64,000 bases of DNA from Candolleomyces eurysporus (Eukaryota; Basidiomycota; Agaricomycetes; Agaricales; Psathyrellaceae). The position numbers and the translations under genes were made by a program. The stretch spans positions 1 to 64,000 of the forward strand of contig JANBPK010000707.1 in the NCBI GenBank assembly GCA_027579435.1. Reading direction: 5' to 3'. Shown piece after piece: positions 32,781 to 43,900 of the stretch. The notes beneath the pieces are model-generated. The model was not told the origin of the DNA. It made no database searches and saw only the letters and a program-made list of their open reading frames with translations. Within the stretch, counting starts at the first letter, position 1, and every line of letters begins with the position of its first letter.

Positions 32781-34351
32781 TCACCACCATCCGCGCTTTT
32801 TNCTTTTTNCTTCTTCTTGTTCTTGTTTTGGTTGGGCTGATTCGGTTGAGGGCCCTTCGGCACTAACAGATATCGCTGATAGCGAATATCCATATTTCTC
32901 AAGTTCCTGGCCAGGTCCTGTAGAATATATTCCTAGGTGTCAGTATCCGCAGAAAGAGGGTCAATGCATCAGGGGGAACGTACCGAGACGATCTCCTCGT
33001 AATCCTTTTTATACCGCTGCCGTGTAAGGTTGTTATGCTTATTGACCGCCCTGATTTTTGTGCTGGTCAATTAACTCAAAGTTCTCAAAGGCCCCCAAGC
33101 AAATATCAAAGCGTACCTTCGGATCCGAGGGTCGCTGATGTCTTGCGCCCGCACGTCGCAGAACTCCATCCAGTCAAAACTCTTCTTTGTTTTGAACTTC
33201 GTCCAATGGTTGTAGAAGTCCTCAATGAATGGCCCATTCCGGTGTTCATCACAGTAATACGCATCCCTCGCATTCCAGCGATAGCACATGCCGCCGAAGG
33301 AAGGCATTGTACCCATACTGCGGCCACCGTGGTTAGACTCGTCGTAAGCTATGCATCTGAACAGGCCATCGAAGAGCGCGAAGAACGTCTGTAATGTTGA
33401 TGAGATACTATTCTCCAGAGGCGGAACTTGGGCTCAAGAGGAACTCGGAAGGACGTACCTTGGCGTCGAGTCCGTGAGACAACTGTTGGTATAAACTAAA
33501 CGCCTGGAGGAAAATTGCAAGATCGGGAACAGAAATGCTCTTCGCGCCTATCGGTGGTGTACTCTGATAAATATACCTCGCCGGTAGGAGTCGACTAATT
33601 ACTTCAGGGAATGAGCCTTCAGAGTCAAAGCCCCTGCCTGAAGACACGAAGGAGTGCATCCAGAAGAACACACAACTTGTCAGTAGGATCTTGACTTGGA
33701 GGAACGTTGTGAGCTTCCGAACCTGGACAAGATGAATCCGCGGGGCCAGGAGGATTTGCTCTTTTGGAGTCGTAGTCAGCTCGGAGCTGTGGGATCCACA
33801 ATAATAAGCCAAATATTCTGAGGTAGTCTCATGAGACGTACGTTTGGGTCACTCAGAGTCTTCAAAGGGTCAGTACCCTAGCGACATGCTTGAAACGGAG
33901 CAATGCATACCTCGTACGCCTCCTGCACTCTGGAAAACCGCACTTTCGCCTCATCCGTATCGTCCAGGTTCTTGTCTGGATGGTGCTCGAGAGCCTTCCT
34001 TCGATGAGCTTTCTACAAGAGAAAGGGTTCTGAGTTGCTCAAGCTTCTGTATAGTCAATCACGCACCTTGAGATCATCGGCAGTTGCGTCTTCTGAAACT
34101 TCAAGAACCTCGTAATAGCTCAGTTTCTCGAAGTCCACCAGTGGGATCTTTGGACCTTTTGCAGAGCCATTCGGCCGAGAACTGTCCTTCGCAGTGTCTT
34201 TGCGATTGTTTTCGAAGTCCATCGGCGGGACCTTTGGACTCTTTGCCGTACCATGCGGCGAAGAATTGTCCTTTGCAGTGCCTTTGCGATTGTAGATCGA
34301 GTAGATCACCCAAGCTAAGCCGAGGAAGAATAGGTCTCGCGCCCAGAACAT
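32781..34351 (-). CDS. JJJ1/DNAJC21-like J-domain protein, copy B
   Basis: The ATG is at 34351. The first exon (34067-34351) begins with a hydrophobic segment ([14 protein letters not shown]) followed by basic residues, a likely N-terminal membrane anchor. Two short repeated stretches then follow (NRKGTAKD / NRKDTAKD), and then the J domain: [20 protein letters not shown], with HHPDKNLDD in exon 2. Downstream exons hold [53 protein letters not shown] and RRA, which are the JJJ1/DNAJC21 hallmarks, and a lysine-rich tail. JJJ1 normally stimulates Hsp70 in cytosolic 60S ribosome maturation and has C2H2 zinc fingers. Those fingers are absent here and a membrane anchor is present, so the role has probably changed. 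Ns at 32802 and 32809 break the frame in the lysine tail. Removing them gives a stop at 32781. Middle-exon limits are approximate. Confidence 0.75.
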
Positions 34352-34593
34352 GTTGGGCCCGATTGCTCAGTTGACGCTCTTCTCAGTCCAAGTCCAATCC
34401 ACCACCGCCGATATCACCTACAGCAAAGGAAGAGCTGTGAAGGAGACTCGGAGGAAGCGATGCCAGAATGGTGTTGGTAAGAAACGTGTAAAATAAACAC
34501 TTATAGTCTCGCTGTTTAAATACCGCACACGTGTCAAAGGATAAATGAAATGGGGAAAGGAAATAGGGACTGGTACACACACTTTGCACGCGC

Positions 34594-34616
34594 GCACACA
34601 CACACACACACACACC
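34594..34616. repeat. (AC)n microsatellite at the end of copy B
   Basis: About ten CA units immediately left of the short third copy of the duplication-start sequence. Confidence 0.85.
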
Positions 34617-34620
34617 GTAA

Positions 34621-35885
34621 CGACTCGTACATGTGCATTCTCCCGACCAATATGGAAGCTACATACAATTACAATTTAGTTAGCATAGAACACATCGGGT
34701 CCGAGTCGGTGGCCTCGAAACTTGTTGCCTGTAACCCAGCACACCTTTCACACCCGAGGAGATTTAGGAAAACAGCATGACTCCGCATCCCGTAATTTCT
34801 CTGTGTTTCTGTGTGTCTCATGGAGATGAGTTGATTGAAATACTTGCAACGACAGGGACCGTGACGGCACGAGCGCTCCAGTACGGAGAGGAAGAAGATA
34901 TAGACAACTGCAAGGCAATGATTCAGGGAGAATAACAGCGCTAACAGATAAAAATAGCGGGACAAGTTTAGACAGGAGGCAAGCAATTGGAAGGGCCGAC
35001 GGCCGATAGTCCACAGACTGCTGGGAGGGACTGAGCACACCAGGCGGCGGCGGATTGAGAAGCTTGATGAAGCAAGGAGACGAAGGAGGGTTCAGATGGG
35101 GGCACATCCTGGTGGCCGCGGTACGCCAAACCCAAGCCAAACCAGTCCCAGGCGACATTGGTTACCTTCGAATGCATGACTACTACGTGATACAGCAAGA
35201 GTGTACGGAGGTACAGAAGAATCAAATACGCAGAGACAAGTCTCAGAGTCGAAACTCAGGAGATACGCGTGAAACGAGGTGTGATGAACTCGAAGCCACC
35301 GCAGCGCCTCATATTGCAGCTCTTAAGAAGGATGTGTCCGGAAACTACTATTAAGTTCCGTATACACAAAGAAGGACTTAGATTATGAATTGTGTAGCAT
35401 GCAGAAGAGCTGCATGATATGCTATGGATTTTGTCCTGAAATGACTGACGGTGGATCCTGTAATCGAGCGCGCTTCGTATAAAATTAGGCTCCACAACGT
35501 ATCTAAGTGAAGGAAACCCTCAATGCGCACTGTGGATTCATGTAGTACTTGATCCGCTTTGCAGCCCGCAAACTCGGAGAACGAGAGACAAACCTGAACG
35601 CCGCTACTGAGAACTTAGGAAGGTTCAACGATGAATTTTACCAGAGCAACTCGAGCTCACCCGTCTTCCGAGGCCACAGACCGGCGTTGCTGGTATCCCA
35701 AGCCCATTCATTGTTGTCGGTGATTTGGTCAACTTGAGGCAGGTCAAAGCAACTGTGCAGTACTGATGCGTGCTTGGATGTAATAACATTCAACTCTCGT
35801 GACAAGCCTATGTCTGGTTGTTGCTTTGACTACTCACACATGAGGGGAACCAAGCACATAATATTCCTTTGTGGCAACTCCCCCT
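34621..35885. other. Intergenic region with no supported gene
   Basis: About 1.26 kb. The open frames on both strands (for example 34748-35158 minus) overlap one another and have no domain. The right end is the promoter of HMG-like member 3. Confidence 0.5.
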
Positions 35886-35888
35886 CGC

Positions 35889-35896
35889 TCTATATA
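35889..35896 (+). promoter_or_regulatory. TATA box of HMG-like member 3
   Basis: CTATATAAA, about 110 bp before the ATG at 36001. Confidence 0.6.
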
Positions 35897-36000
35897 AACT
35901 GACCCGATGCCTGCACTTTCCTCCTCACAACTCACCTTCTCCCTTCCAACAAATCCTCGCAGGAGCTAACTGACTCTTCCATCCAAATCCAGTGTCTGTC

Positions 36001-36561
36001 ATGAGCGCTCCTCTTCCTCCCGACGCCTTCACCCTCTTCTCTGAAATCGTTATCCAAGAAGGTCGTTTAACACTCGCGCACTTCCAAGGCAGCCAGCAGT
36101 CCTTGAACAGGAGGCTCTCCCAAGCATGGGCGGACTTTAGCTCCACACGAAACCCCACTTTCAACTCGGTTGAAAGACAAGAGAGGGTAATCTGGGTCAG
36201 ATACCTCTCAGAGCTGCCCACAAACGATGATATCGACAGCAACGTTAACGGTACCGATGGTGCACCTCCGAATGTCCCGACGGAAAATCAATACGGTCAG
36301 GCTTTCTTCGTTCACGTTTGTATGGAGCTCCTCGGAGTGGGTAATATAAACCACGCGATAGCCTCGTGGAACACTCTGCAAGCTTCCGAAAGGAAGGTCT
36401 ACGAAATGAGAGGCAAGAGGTGGGATAAGGTTAGCAGGATGTGTGGCGTGACCCCCGCAGAGTTGCCCCAAGTCCAAAACGTTGAAGAGTTTTATAGCTA
36501 TTTGCCCAGAACCCGGTTTGCTAGGTATGGCAACGCTGCCAGGGACTTCTGGAACCTTTAG
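36001..36561 (+). CDS. HMG-box-like family protein, member 3
   Basis: Intronless, 186 residues. The start is taken at 36001 (MSAPLPPDAF) rather than the in-frame ATG at 35992, because the family shares M-S-x-P-x-PPDAF. Block 1 (residues 6 to about 45) is PPDAFTLFSEIV, then GSQQSLNRRLSQAWADFSS. This parallels HMG-box helices 1-2, where PPNAFILY is followed by a helix ending in W. A variable middle of about 70 residues contains a W-x2-RYL segment, an acidic Asn/Asp-rich loop and an aromatic stretch (FFVHVCMELL). Block 2 is HAIASWNTLQASERKVYEM, then RGKRWDKVSRMCGV, like HMG helix 3. A conserved end follows (VQNVEEFYSYLPRTRFARYG). It is closest to the gene at 51723. A nuclear DNA-binding role is an inference. 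Confidence 0.8.
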   Translation: MSAPLPPDAFTLFSEIVIQEGRLTLAHFQGSQQSLNRRLSQAWADFSSTRNPTFNSVERQERVIWVRYLSELPTNDDIDSNVNGTDGAPPNVPTENQYGQAFFVHVCMELLGVGNINHAIASWNTLQASERKVYEMRGKRWDKVSRMCGVTPAELPQVQNVEEFYSYLPRTRFARYGNAARDFWNL

Positions 36562-37619
36562 AGTCTTTCGGTCGACCAGCCAGTCAAAACTTTACTCTCC
36601 AAGCGCCCAACATCCTGTGGAAGGAGTCGCAACTCGCCCCCTCATTGACATAGCGGTCTCCACCTGGACTCGTGCAGCTTGTCTTCTCATTCTCTGTTTT
36701 CCTCCCTTCCCCTATTGCAGCTTACTGCGGGACAGCATCACAAAAACAAAGAAAANCGCGGGGCAAAGAACAAAAGAACAAATTTAAACAAAGCTGACTG
36801 TCTCACCATATGTGCTCATACCTATTATTCTTGTACCCCCTACCTCGATTTCCCCGATAGGTTTGTACTGAATCCAATACACGCCGTACATTGGGAAGGG
36901 TAATACACTACATCCAGAATCCAAAGAATAAGATCACCGATATGTTGTACAATTTTGACTGAATGCTAGTACTATGTTGCTGTATACTGTAACGCGCTAC
37001 CGTACGAGACGAATGAAAACACAGAAGGATTGGAATAATCAAGTTATCGTTATTAACGCTACATCAATGCTGCTGGTGAGACGAGATCTGAGATGGAGAG
37101 GTGAGTTGATAGGTATTACATAAACTATAGCAAGAAGGAAGGATAAAGAAAGAGAGAGAAAGGGNGAGGGGGAAAGNGNGGGAGGGAGAGGGAGTGGCAT
37201 TCGCAACAGGCGGGTCGGTACCAGCGAAGCCTGACAGCCTGAGAAGAACGTGGTGGCCAGACATCATCAAGGCCACCGAACAGGAATGAATGAAATTGTG
37301 GAGAATAGGATAGCTTGTATGTTGGAGTGGCCGGCCTCGCATTTGCTTGAGGTGTAGGACTGAACTGCTGAGCACAAGAGTCTGTGTGTCGATGTCTGAT
37401 GGCGATGTCTGATGGTGGCTGTAGATGTTGGAGATGGTGCCAGTCTTCGAGTGACCCGCCGTCCGCTTTCCTCGAGTCGGTCTGCCCATCTCCTCGACTC
37501 TTTAATGTCACTTGTTAGTATCGCTTTCCGCGTGTTTCTCCAGAGCGACGACAACACCTCAAGCCTTCATTTACTTCCTCCCCGCACGTCTATTTCTTTC
37601 ACGCCGCACACACGACCAT
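36562..37619. other. Intergenic region between HMG-like member 3 and hsf1
   Basis: About 1 kb. Contains the 3' regions of both genes and a purine-rich stretch with Ns near 37140-37190. No gene is supported. Confidence 0.5.
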
Positions 37620-39769
37620 CTACTTCTCCTTCCTCCTCTTCGCCTTACTCCCAACTCCCGCCGACAACTCTCCACCCTCCTGCAAAATTCCCGACACCGC
37701 AGCTCCTACGTCCGGCTGCAAAAGCGTCGACGGCCTCACTCCACCCAGCCCCAGCCCCAATCCCCCTCCCCCTCCAAAGTCCAACTCCGACACATCCGAC
37801 TTCCTCTTCCTCGAATTCCCACCCGTGGCCGCAGCCCCTGCACCGCTCGTACTGACCTCCGGCGACAGCCCCCTCAACCCCATCATGGGCGACACAGCAC
37901 TCGCACTGTGCGCAGGCGAAGGCACCTCATCCAAAAAGGCCGTCGACGCAGCATCTGCCGTATAATCCATCATGTTCCCATCACCCCCCGCATCGTTATT
38001 GAAGAAAAACGAGTCAAAGTCAAAGTCTGCAGAGGGCCCGCCGTTGAGGTCCAGAGGCAGAGTCGGAGTCGCATCCGACCCCACTGTACCTGTAGTGTTG
38101 GACGGGTCGGAAGCATTACCAGCCAAGCCCGTCGCTGTGGAAGTAGGGGGATATTCGATACCGTGTTCGTTGACCGAGGTTGGGACGATGGGCGGTTCGG
38201 CGGTATGGTCACCAGTTCCCACTAGAGTAGGATCAAGACCGAACGTCTGGATGAGCTGGTGGATGCTGGAATTGAGAGCATTCACATCCTTGTCAATATC
38301 TTCAGTCGCCTGCCAACTCCTCTCCATACGTTCAGACGAGAGGTGGTCATAAGGGTTGAATGCGATCAGACCTTCGGAAGGAGGTGGAAGTTGTAGAGAA
38401 GGCGCAAAGGCGCCGTTATTCGAAGGGTTTGTTAGTGTGGAAAAGTCGAATGGTGCGGGGCTATAGTGGGTAAGGGTGTTGGTGTTGGACAATGACGACG
38501 ATGAAGGAACGGGGGGGGTTGGTGGTGGGGAGACTGGGGTCGGGAATGGGTTGTGTGGAAAGAGAGTTGACCAATTGCTGGATTTGTGCGGGGGAAAGTT
38601 GGTTAAGAACACCCTGCATACGTTGGTCGAAGTCGTACATTGGCGCAGGATTTAATCTTGTAGGGGTTACAGAGCGGACATCAATGCCACTGGAGGGATC
38701 TGGCTGGGGAGTTTGCGGTTCGGGGTTTTGAACTGGGGAAGCGGGGGTCTGGTCACGCGGAGCAGGGGTTGGCTCAGCGGTTGTGGTCGTAGAATCAGAG
38801 GGTGCGGGCGACGGGGCAGTAACTATTGTGATGGGAGTTCCAGCGGAAGGGAATGTCTCCAAATCATCCATCTCGACGATGTTCTTTCCATCCCTCTTCG
38901 CATCCTCTATCATAAGGCGAGCTTGTCGACGGGGAACGTGAAACTGGGGGGNAATTGTCTTGCACTGGTGCGTCCTTGGCCTGTCCGCCAAAGACGCCTG
39001 CAAGGAACTTGACGATCCGGTTAATGGTGTCCTGCTGCTTCTGGTGCTTAGCTCGCGCCGCCATCGCATCTTGCCACAGTAGTTGGTTCGAGCGCTTGAG
39101 TTCGTTCAGTTCTGCGGATATGGTGGTCTGGTGGCGCTTTATAGCACTAATGCCACTGACGATTGCCTGGACATCGAGCACTTGACCTTGGGGCGTCGTC
39201 GTCGCATTCGAGGCGGTTGGAATGTCCATGGAAATGTCGTCGGATATGGATTGGTTGGCAGTCTTCTTGCGCTGGATGAGGCAGAGCAAATCCGGCTGCC
39301 CGCGATGAAAGTTTGCATGGGCAAAGTTCCAGTACTCTGTCTCGGTGTCGCTCTTCAATACGCCCTGCTGCAAATGGGGGATTTTATGGAAGCCATACAT
39401 GTTCAGTTGGCGAACGAAGGAGCTGAAGTTTCGATGCTTGAACCAGCGCCCGAGAACGTCGTGAGCGAACCTTTCATGGTCCANAACTAGGCCACTGTGA
39501 GCGACGCCAGAAGCTNNAACGTTTCTACTCACCAAAGAACGAGTCTCCTGCATCTGACCATCGAATAAGGTCCGAGTTTTTGGGGTCGTTCACCATTCTA
39601 CAGCAGTGCATTTGCTGTTTAGCATNGACAATAGCCGGTCAAAGGGNANCACTCACTCGTANAGTTTCTGCAAGAATGCTGGTACGACCTGGCGTGTCGA
39701 TTTCGAAAGCGTCGCTGGCGGCAGAGACCTCCCTGTCCTGGCTACGGCCATTTGGTGGTCGGAGGCCAT
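37620..39769 (-). CDS. hsf1: Heat shock transcription factor Hsf1
   Basis: Three exons: 39657-39769, 39533-39597 and 37620-39486. The N-terminus leads into the HSF DNA-binding domain (VVPAFLQKLYE, MVNDPKNSDLIRWSDAGDSF, HERFAHDVLGRWFKHRNFSS, FVRQLNMYGFHKIPHLQQG), a winged helix that binds nGAAn repeats. The oligomerisation helix follows (QAIVSGISAIKRHQTTISAE, LNELKRSNQLLWQDAMAARA). The long C-terminus is Pro/Ser/Thr-rich and ends with a basic cluster (GSKAKRRKEK). The nuclear factor activates chaperone genes on stress. The frame breaks twice. At the N at 38952, removal joins VQDNSPQF to HVPRRQARLMIED. At the run of eight G at 38511-38518, a one-base change is needed. Both look like assembly errors. 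Estimated length is about 680 residues. Confidence 0.92.
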
Positions 39770-40977
39770 GGTGGTCGTTGACGAAAGGGCTGTGGAGGAT
39801 GCTCCCAATCTCAAGCGCCTTCCCCGTTAATCAGCTGCAACAAGCATCAACAAACAGTGCACGTTGTGCCGTTTTTCGGCAGTTAACTTGATTCTCACGC
39901 CAATTTATGCCTCTTCGATACACAGCCAGCTGAAANCCANCNCTTTCGAAAGNCTGTCGCTGGGCATATGACTCGTCGAATTTAATAGCTCACANCTTGN
40001 GAGATNTTTCTCATGGANNAAACAGAGAANTAGAGCCCCNGGNATGGTAAGGACGATTGGTAGTCGCTGAGCTTCCATTGAAGNTCACCCTCGCGATATA
40101 ATTCCCATGCGAGTGTCTCGTTTTGCGGATTATACAGTCCGATGATACCAGATTCCAGTGCTCAGCGCTCTGCCTTGGCTATTTGCCAAGAACCGAAAGT
40201 AAGGAACGACTCGAAGCACTCGTACTTCAAGCTGCACTTTCTGGCGCTATTNTCGNCTGCAACGCTTTGGNTTTACCTCCAAATGCTACTACTTCNTANN
40301 NNTNNCATCTCNTATTNAAGCACCTCTAGGACTCGAAGTTTTCAGGTGGGCTTTCGGCCAGAGCCAAGGGTGATTAGGGCAATTCGCGTGACGTCACCGT
40401 AAATTCGCCCATATAGGCCAGAATCGCTGGGCAGGCCGCTGCTGTATCTTTTGCTTCCCCAACCACCCTCATGTCCAAAGTTGGTGCACCCTCTCGAATC
40501 CTACCTCCCCGCCCGGGATGAAACACGTACATATGATGTCCTGACCTCGAAACTGCGGCTCTCGCGCTCTCAAAATCGTGCAGGAGTTTCNTCCTTTGGT
40601 NAGAGCGAATTTTGGACNGAGATAAGAGAGGTAAGAGTGTCGTTGTGCGNTTCCAATGTCCATGGACGAGCTANTTGAACTTGGTCCCTCCCNCCCCGTC
40701 TGACTAAGCGATGCTCCTGCCGCGTCCAACANCCGTGCATCATGATGAGTTACGCCAGTACCAGTCCGGTATTGAGTAGGGATGGAGCCAATTCATTTCT
40801 CTTCCACAGCGACTTCAAACCAAAACCCAAGTCCTGACGGGATCCACGCAACTTGACAAATCACCACGATGCCTCGGAGAAAACCCCATCAGTCGACAAT
40901 CACTGCCTTACAGCACTCCATCCGCATGCCCCCACGGGCGCTCGATTNCTTCCTTCCCTTATTTCCACGACGACGAC
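39770..40977. other. N-rich intergenic region between hsf1 and the NACHT/WD40 gene
   Basis: About 1.2 kb with dense Ns from 39937 to 40328 and 40591 to 40731. No gene can be supported at this quality. The two genes diverge from here, so it holds both promoters. Confidence 0.5.
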
Positions 40978-43900
40978 ATGGGGGACAATCCTCGTGAGGT
41001 NCCTCCTCTCTCCACAGAGATGAAGACCCCAGACTCAGGGAAAAAGACACCCAAGTTCCTGAATTCGCCACCGTTTTCGTACTTTCAGCGCAGTCCACGG
41101 CCCAAAAGCGGGNCACTCAGCCCAGCAGAAGAGTGGGCAAGCACCAGTGGGAAAAGACANTCAGATCCAGAGGTCTCGTTGTTGTTGAACGCTCCGCCAG
41201 CCATTCGGAAAGCAGACAGTGGCAAATCGTTCCCGAGGACCTTGACGATCGGGTCCACATCAGAGTCGTCGACGCTGCTGAACCCCAACAGCCCTGGGTT
41301 TATGACGCTTGCTCTGGAAGGAGAGAAACCTTTGGTTGAAGATCCTGAAGAAAATGCCTCATCTCTTGGNTCTGTGCAGATAGCAGGTGCGTAGACGTAT
41401 GTGGTTTTAATTTGATCGACTGATTAACATATCTATTCATAGGCATCACTGTCCTACTCAGTAAACCTACCGTTAGGGCNGTCTATTTAAAGCTGCGGCT
41501 GAAAGGCAATGATTTCGTCAAGCTGCCATTGAATTATGACCATACCAGTGGCGATCTGACCACACCCCTTCGATGGAATTTGCAGCCATACCTGTGTGTA
41601 ACCNGTTCTTNGTCCACTCTCTCTGATGCTCACCTCCCATTTAGCACCATCCGTCGGGATTCGAATCTCGTTATACAAGTTCGACGCCGCAGAGTCTGGC
41701 CCAAGAACCCCGTCATCACCGAGGCTAGTGTAAGCTTCAGCAACGCAGTGCANCTCCTCAAATCATCCGTTTTCCAAGACGATGCGACTGTACATCGTAA
41801 GTTATCACTNGCTTCTCAGCTGCGGAATCCNGGTTGACATCCTCTTAGAACTCATTGTNCAGGAGAACCCGTTGGTTGTGGTGGATCTCGTCGCCGTGAG
41901 TCCACTTCGTCGAATGCTCACTTTCTTGCTCTAAAATACATGGTGCAGGTTGAAGACCCTCTTCAGTTAAACCTGGACATTGCTGCGGATAAAGTCAGAG
42001 AGATTCGGTCCGTGTTGGACAACCTCGGCAAATCTCGCCGATTTCTGGAGTTGCTGCTGGCGTACAGCGCCGCCGTTAGTGAGGTCGGTAATTTTCAAAC
42101 TNNNTNCCTGAGTATAACNCCTCTGATATTTCACCTGGCTACAGATCGATCCAATTGCCAAAGCCGTGCTATCCTGCGTCAAAGTTGCCTATAAAGTGAG
42201 CTCGGACAAGTTTCAACAGCTTTTTCACTCATTGACATATTCCGCAGCAACTTTTAGAGCATGAGAAATGTGACAGGATTGTCGTCAATCTTGCTGATAA
42301 CATGGCCAGGACCCTTTCGTACATTGGCGATGTGGAGCAGTTCGCTCGCATTGCGCAGCTGAAGAAGGCCCTCGAGGACGTCAGGCCGTTAATGGAGGAA
42401 ACGGCGAATTTCATACTTAGATTCGTCAATCGCTCGAGACAAGGTTATTCCGCTTCACATCCTGGTCTCCGTTGGAGCTAACACATGTCTTCAAGATAAA
42501 ATCGTGAAATTCTCCAGCTTCAATGACGAGGTCGAGAAATTGAAGAAGAAATACACTGTATTCCAGCAACAGTTTGACCGGGGTCTCGCTGTTCAAGCGA
42601 CGGGTACCATCGAGAANGTCTTACAGCGCCTAGGTCAGTGGTATGGCTGAATTATTGAGGAAACCGCGATTCTGAAGCCCCATATAGTCTCAACTGAAGA
42701 CGACCAAATCCTCCAAGAGCTCAAGCCCAAAGGCATCGAACTGAACACCCGCCCACTCGCCGAGTGCATGAAGGGAACGAGGACGGACGTCCTGTCCAGT
42801 ATTGATGATTGGATCGACGACATTCAAGCACCGAATATTCTATGGGTTCGCGGTTTCCCGGGTGTCGGCAAGTCTTCGATCGCCGCTACCGTCACCTCCA
42901 ACCTCCGCCGCCTGAATCGCCTCGGCTCTCGGTTCATCTTCCAGAGAGAGAAAGCGACTGTGTCCACTCCCAACATCCTTTGGCGAAGCGTGGCGTTCGA
43001 TCTCGCGAGGCTTTACCCATCTGTCCGGAGGGTTATTGTTGATAGGTTGAAGGAAGACGAGGTGGATGTCGAGACCTGTAATGTGAAATCGCTTTTCCGA
43101 GAGCTTATAGAAGAGCCGCTGGAGGAGTGTGACTTTATCCCACCAGGTCGGCTCCCCGTCATCGTCGTCGACGCTCTGGATGAATGTGGTGGAAGGGACG
43201 GAAGACGCTCGATCAACCGTGAAGGCCTCCTCCAAACCCTCAAACGTTGGGCCACCCTCCCGTCCAGATTCAAACTCATCGTCACCAGCCGCATCGAAGA
43301 TGATATCTTCAAAGTGCTCGACCCCATATCCGAGTGTATCGATCTTTCGACGGGGAATAAAGTCAAAGAGCAGGCTTCACATGATATACGACTCTTCCTT
43401 AAAGCTCGGCTNGCGAAGATNGCTAAACAGTATCCCGATTCCCTTCCCCCCGACTGGCCTGGCTTACATAAGTGCGATAACCTCACCGAACGCGCTGCCG
43501 GCCTCTTCCAATGGGCGAAAACCGCTCTCGAATTCGTAAACCTCGGCGAACCCATTGAGCAACTCCAGCTCCTCCTCGATGGGAACGCGGATGGGCTGGG
43601 AGACCTGACTACCCTTTACGCAAAGGTNCTGGAAGTGTCCTTCCGGATGCCGAGCGAGGACGTGTTNAATGCGTTCCAGGGCATCGTCGGTGCTATCGTG
43701 TTCGCGAAGAGGCCGTTAACGAGGGAGGAGTGTCTCAGGCTGTTGCCTTCCTATTCCCCTACCCTGTTCGACTTCGTCCGGAAGGGTCTTCGATCGGTCN
43801 TGGATTCCGATGACAGCAAGCTTTTGGGCACCAGTGTGGACGTGGGGGTTCTGAGGTTCAGCCATCAGTCCTTTGTGGAGTTTTTGTTGTCGTCCAACTG

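Larger units (their letters stand above)
30891..34620. repeat. Segmental duplication, copy B
   Basis: Direct repeat of the segment at 27.40-30.26 kb. It is longer by about 0.9 kb because it keeps the nucleotidyltransferase-like gene. It ends in an (AC)n tract, after which about 40 bp resembling the sequence just before copy B appear again (34618-34665). This suggests unequal exchange between repeats. Confidence 0.8.

Noticed and set aside
37512..38225. A 237-codon plus-strand frame opposite hsf1
   Set aside because: Arginine- and proline-rich composition without domains, opposite a well-supported Hsf1 C-terminus. It is a shadow of GC-rich coding DNA.
37620..39769. Calling hsf1 a pseudogene because of two frame breaks
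   Set aside because: Both breaks sit at an N or a G8 run, and the rest of an essential regulator is intact. Assembly error is the simpler explanation.
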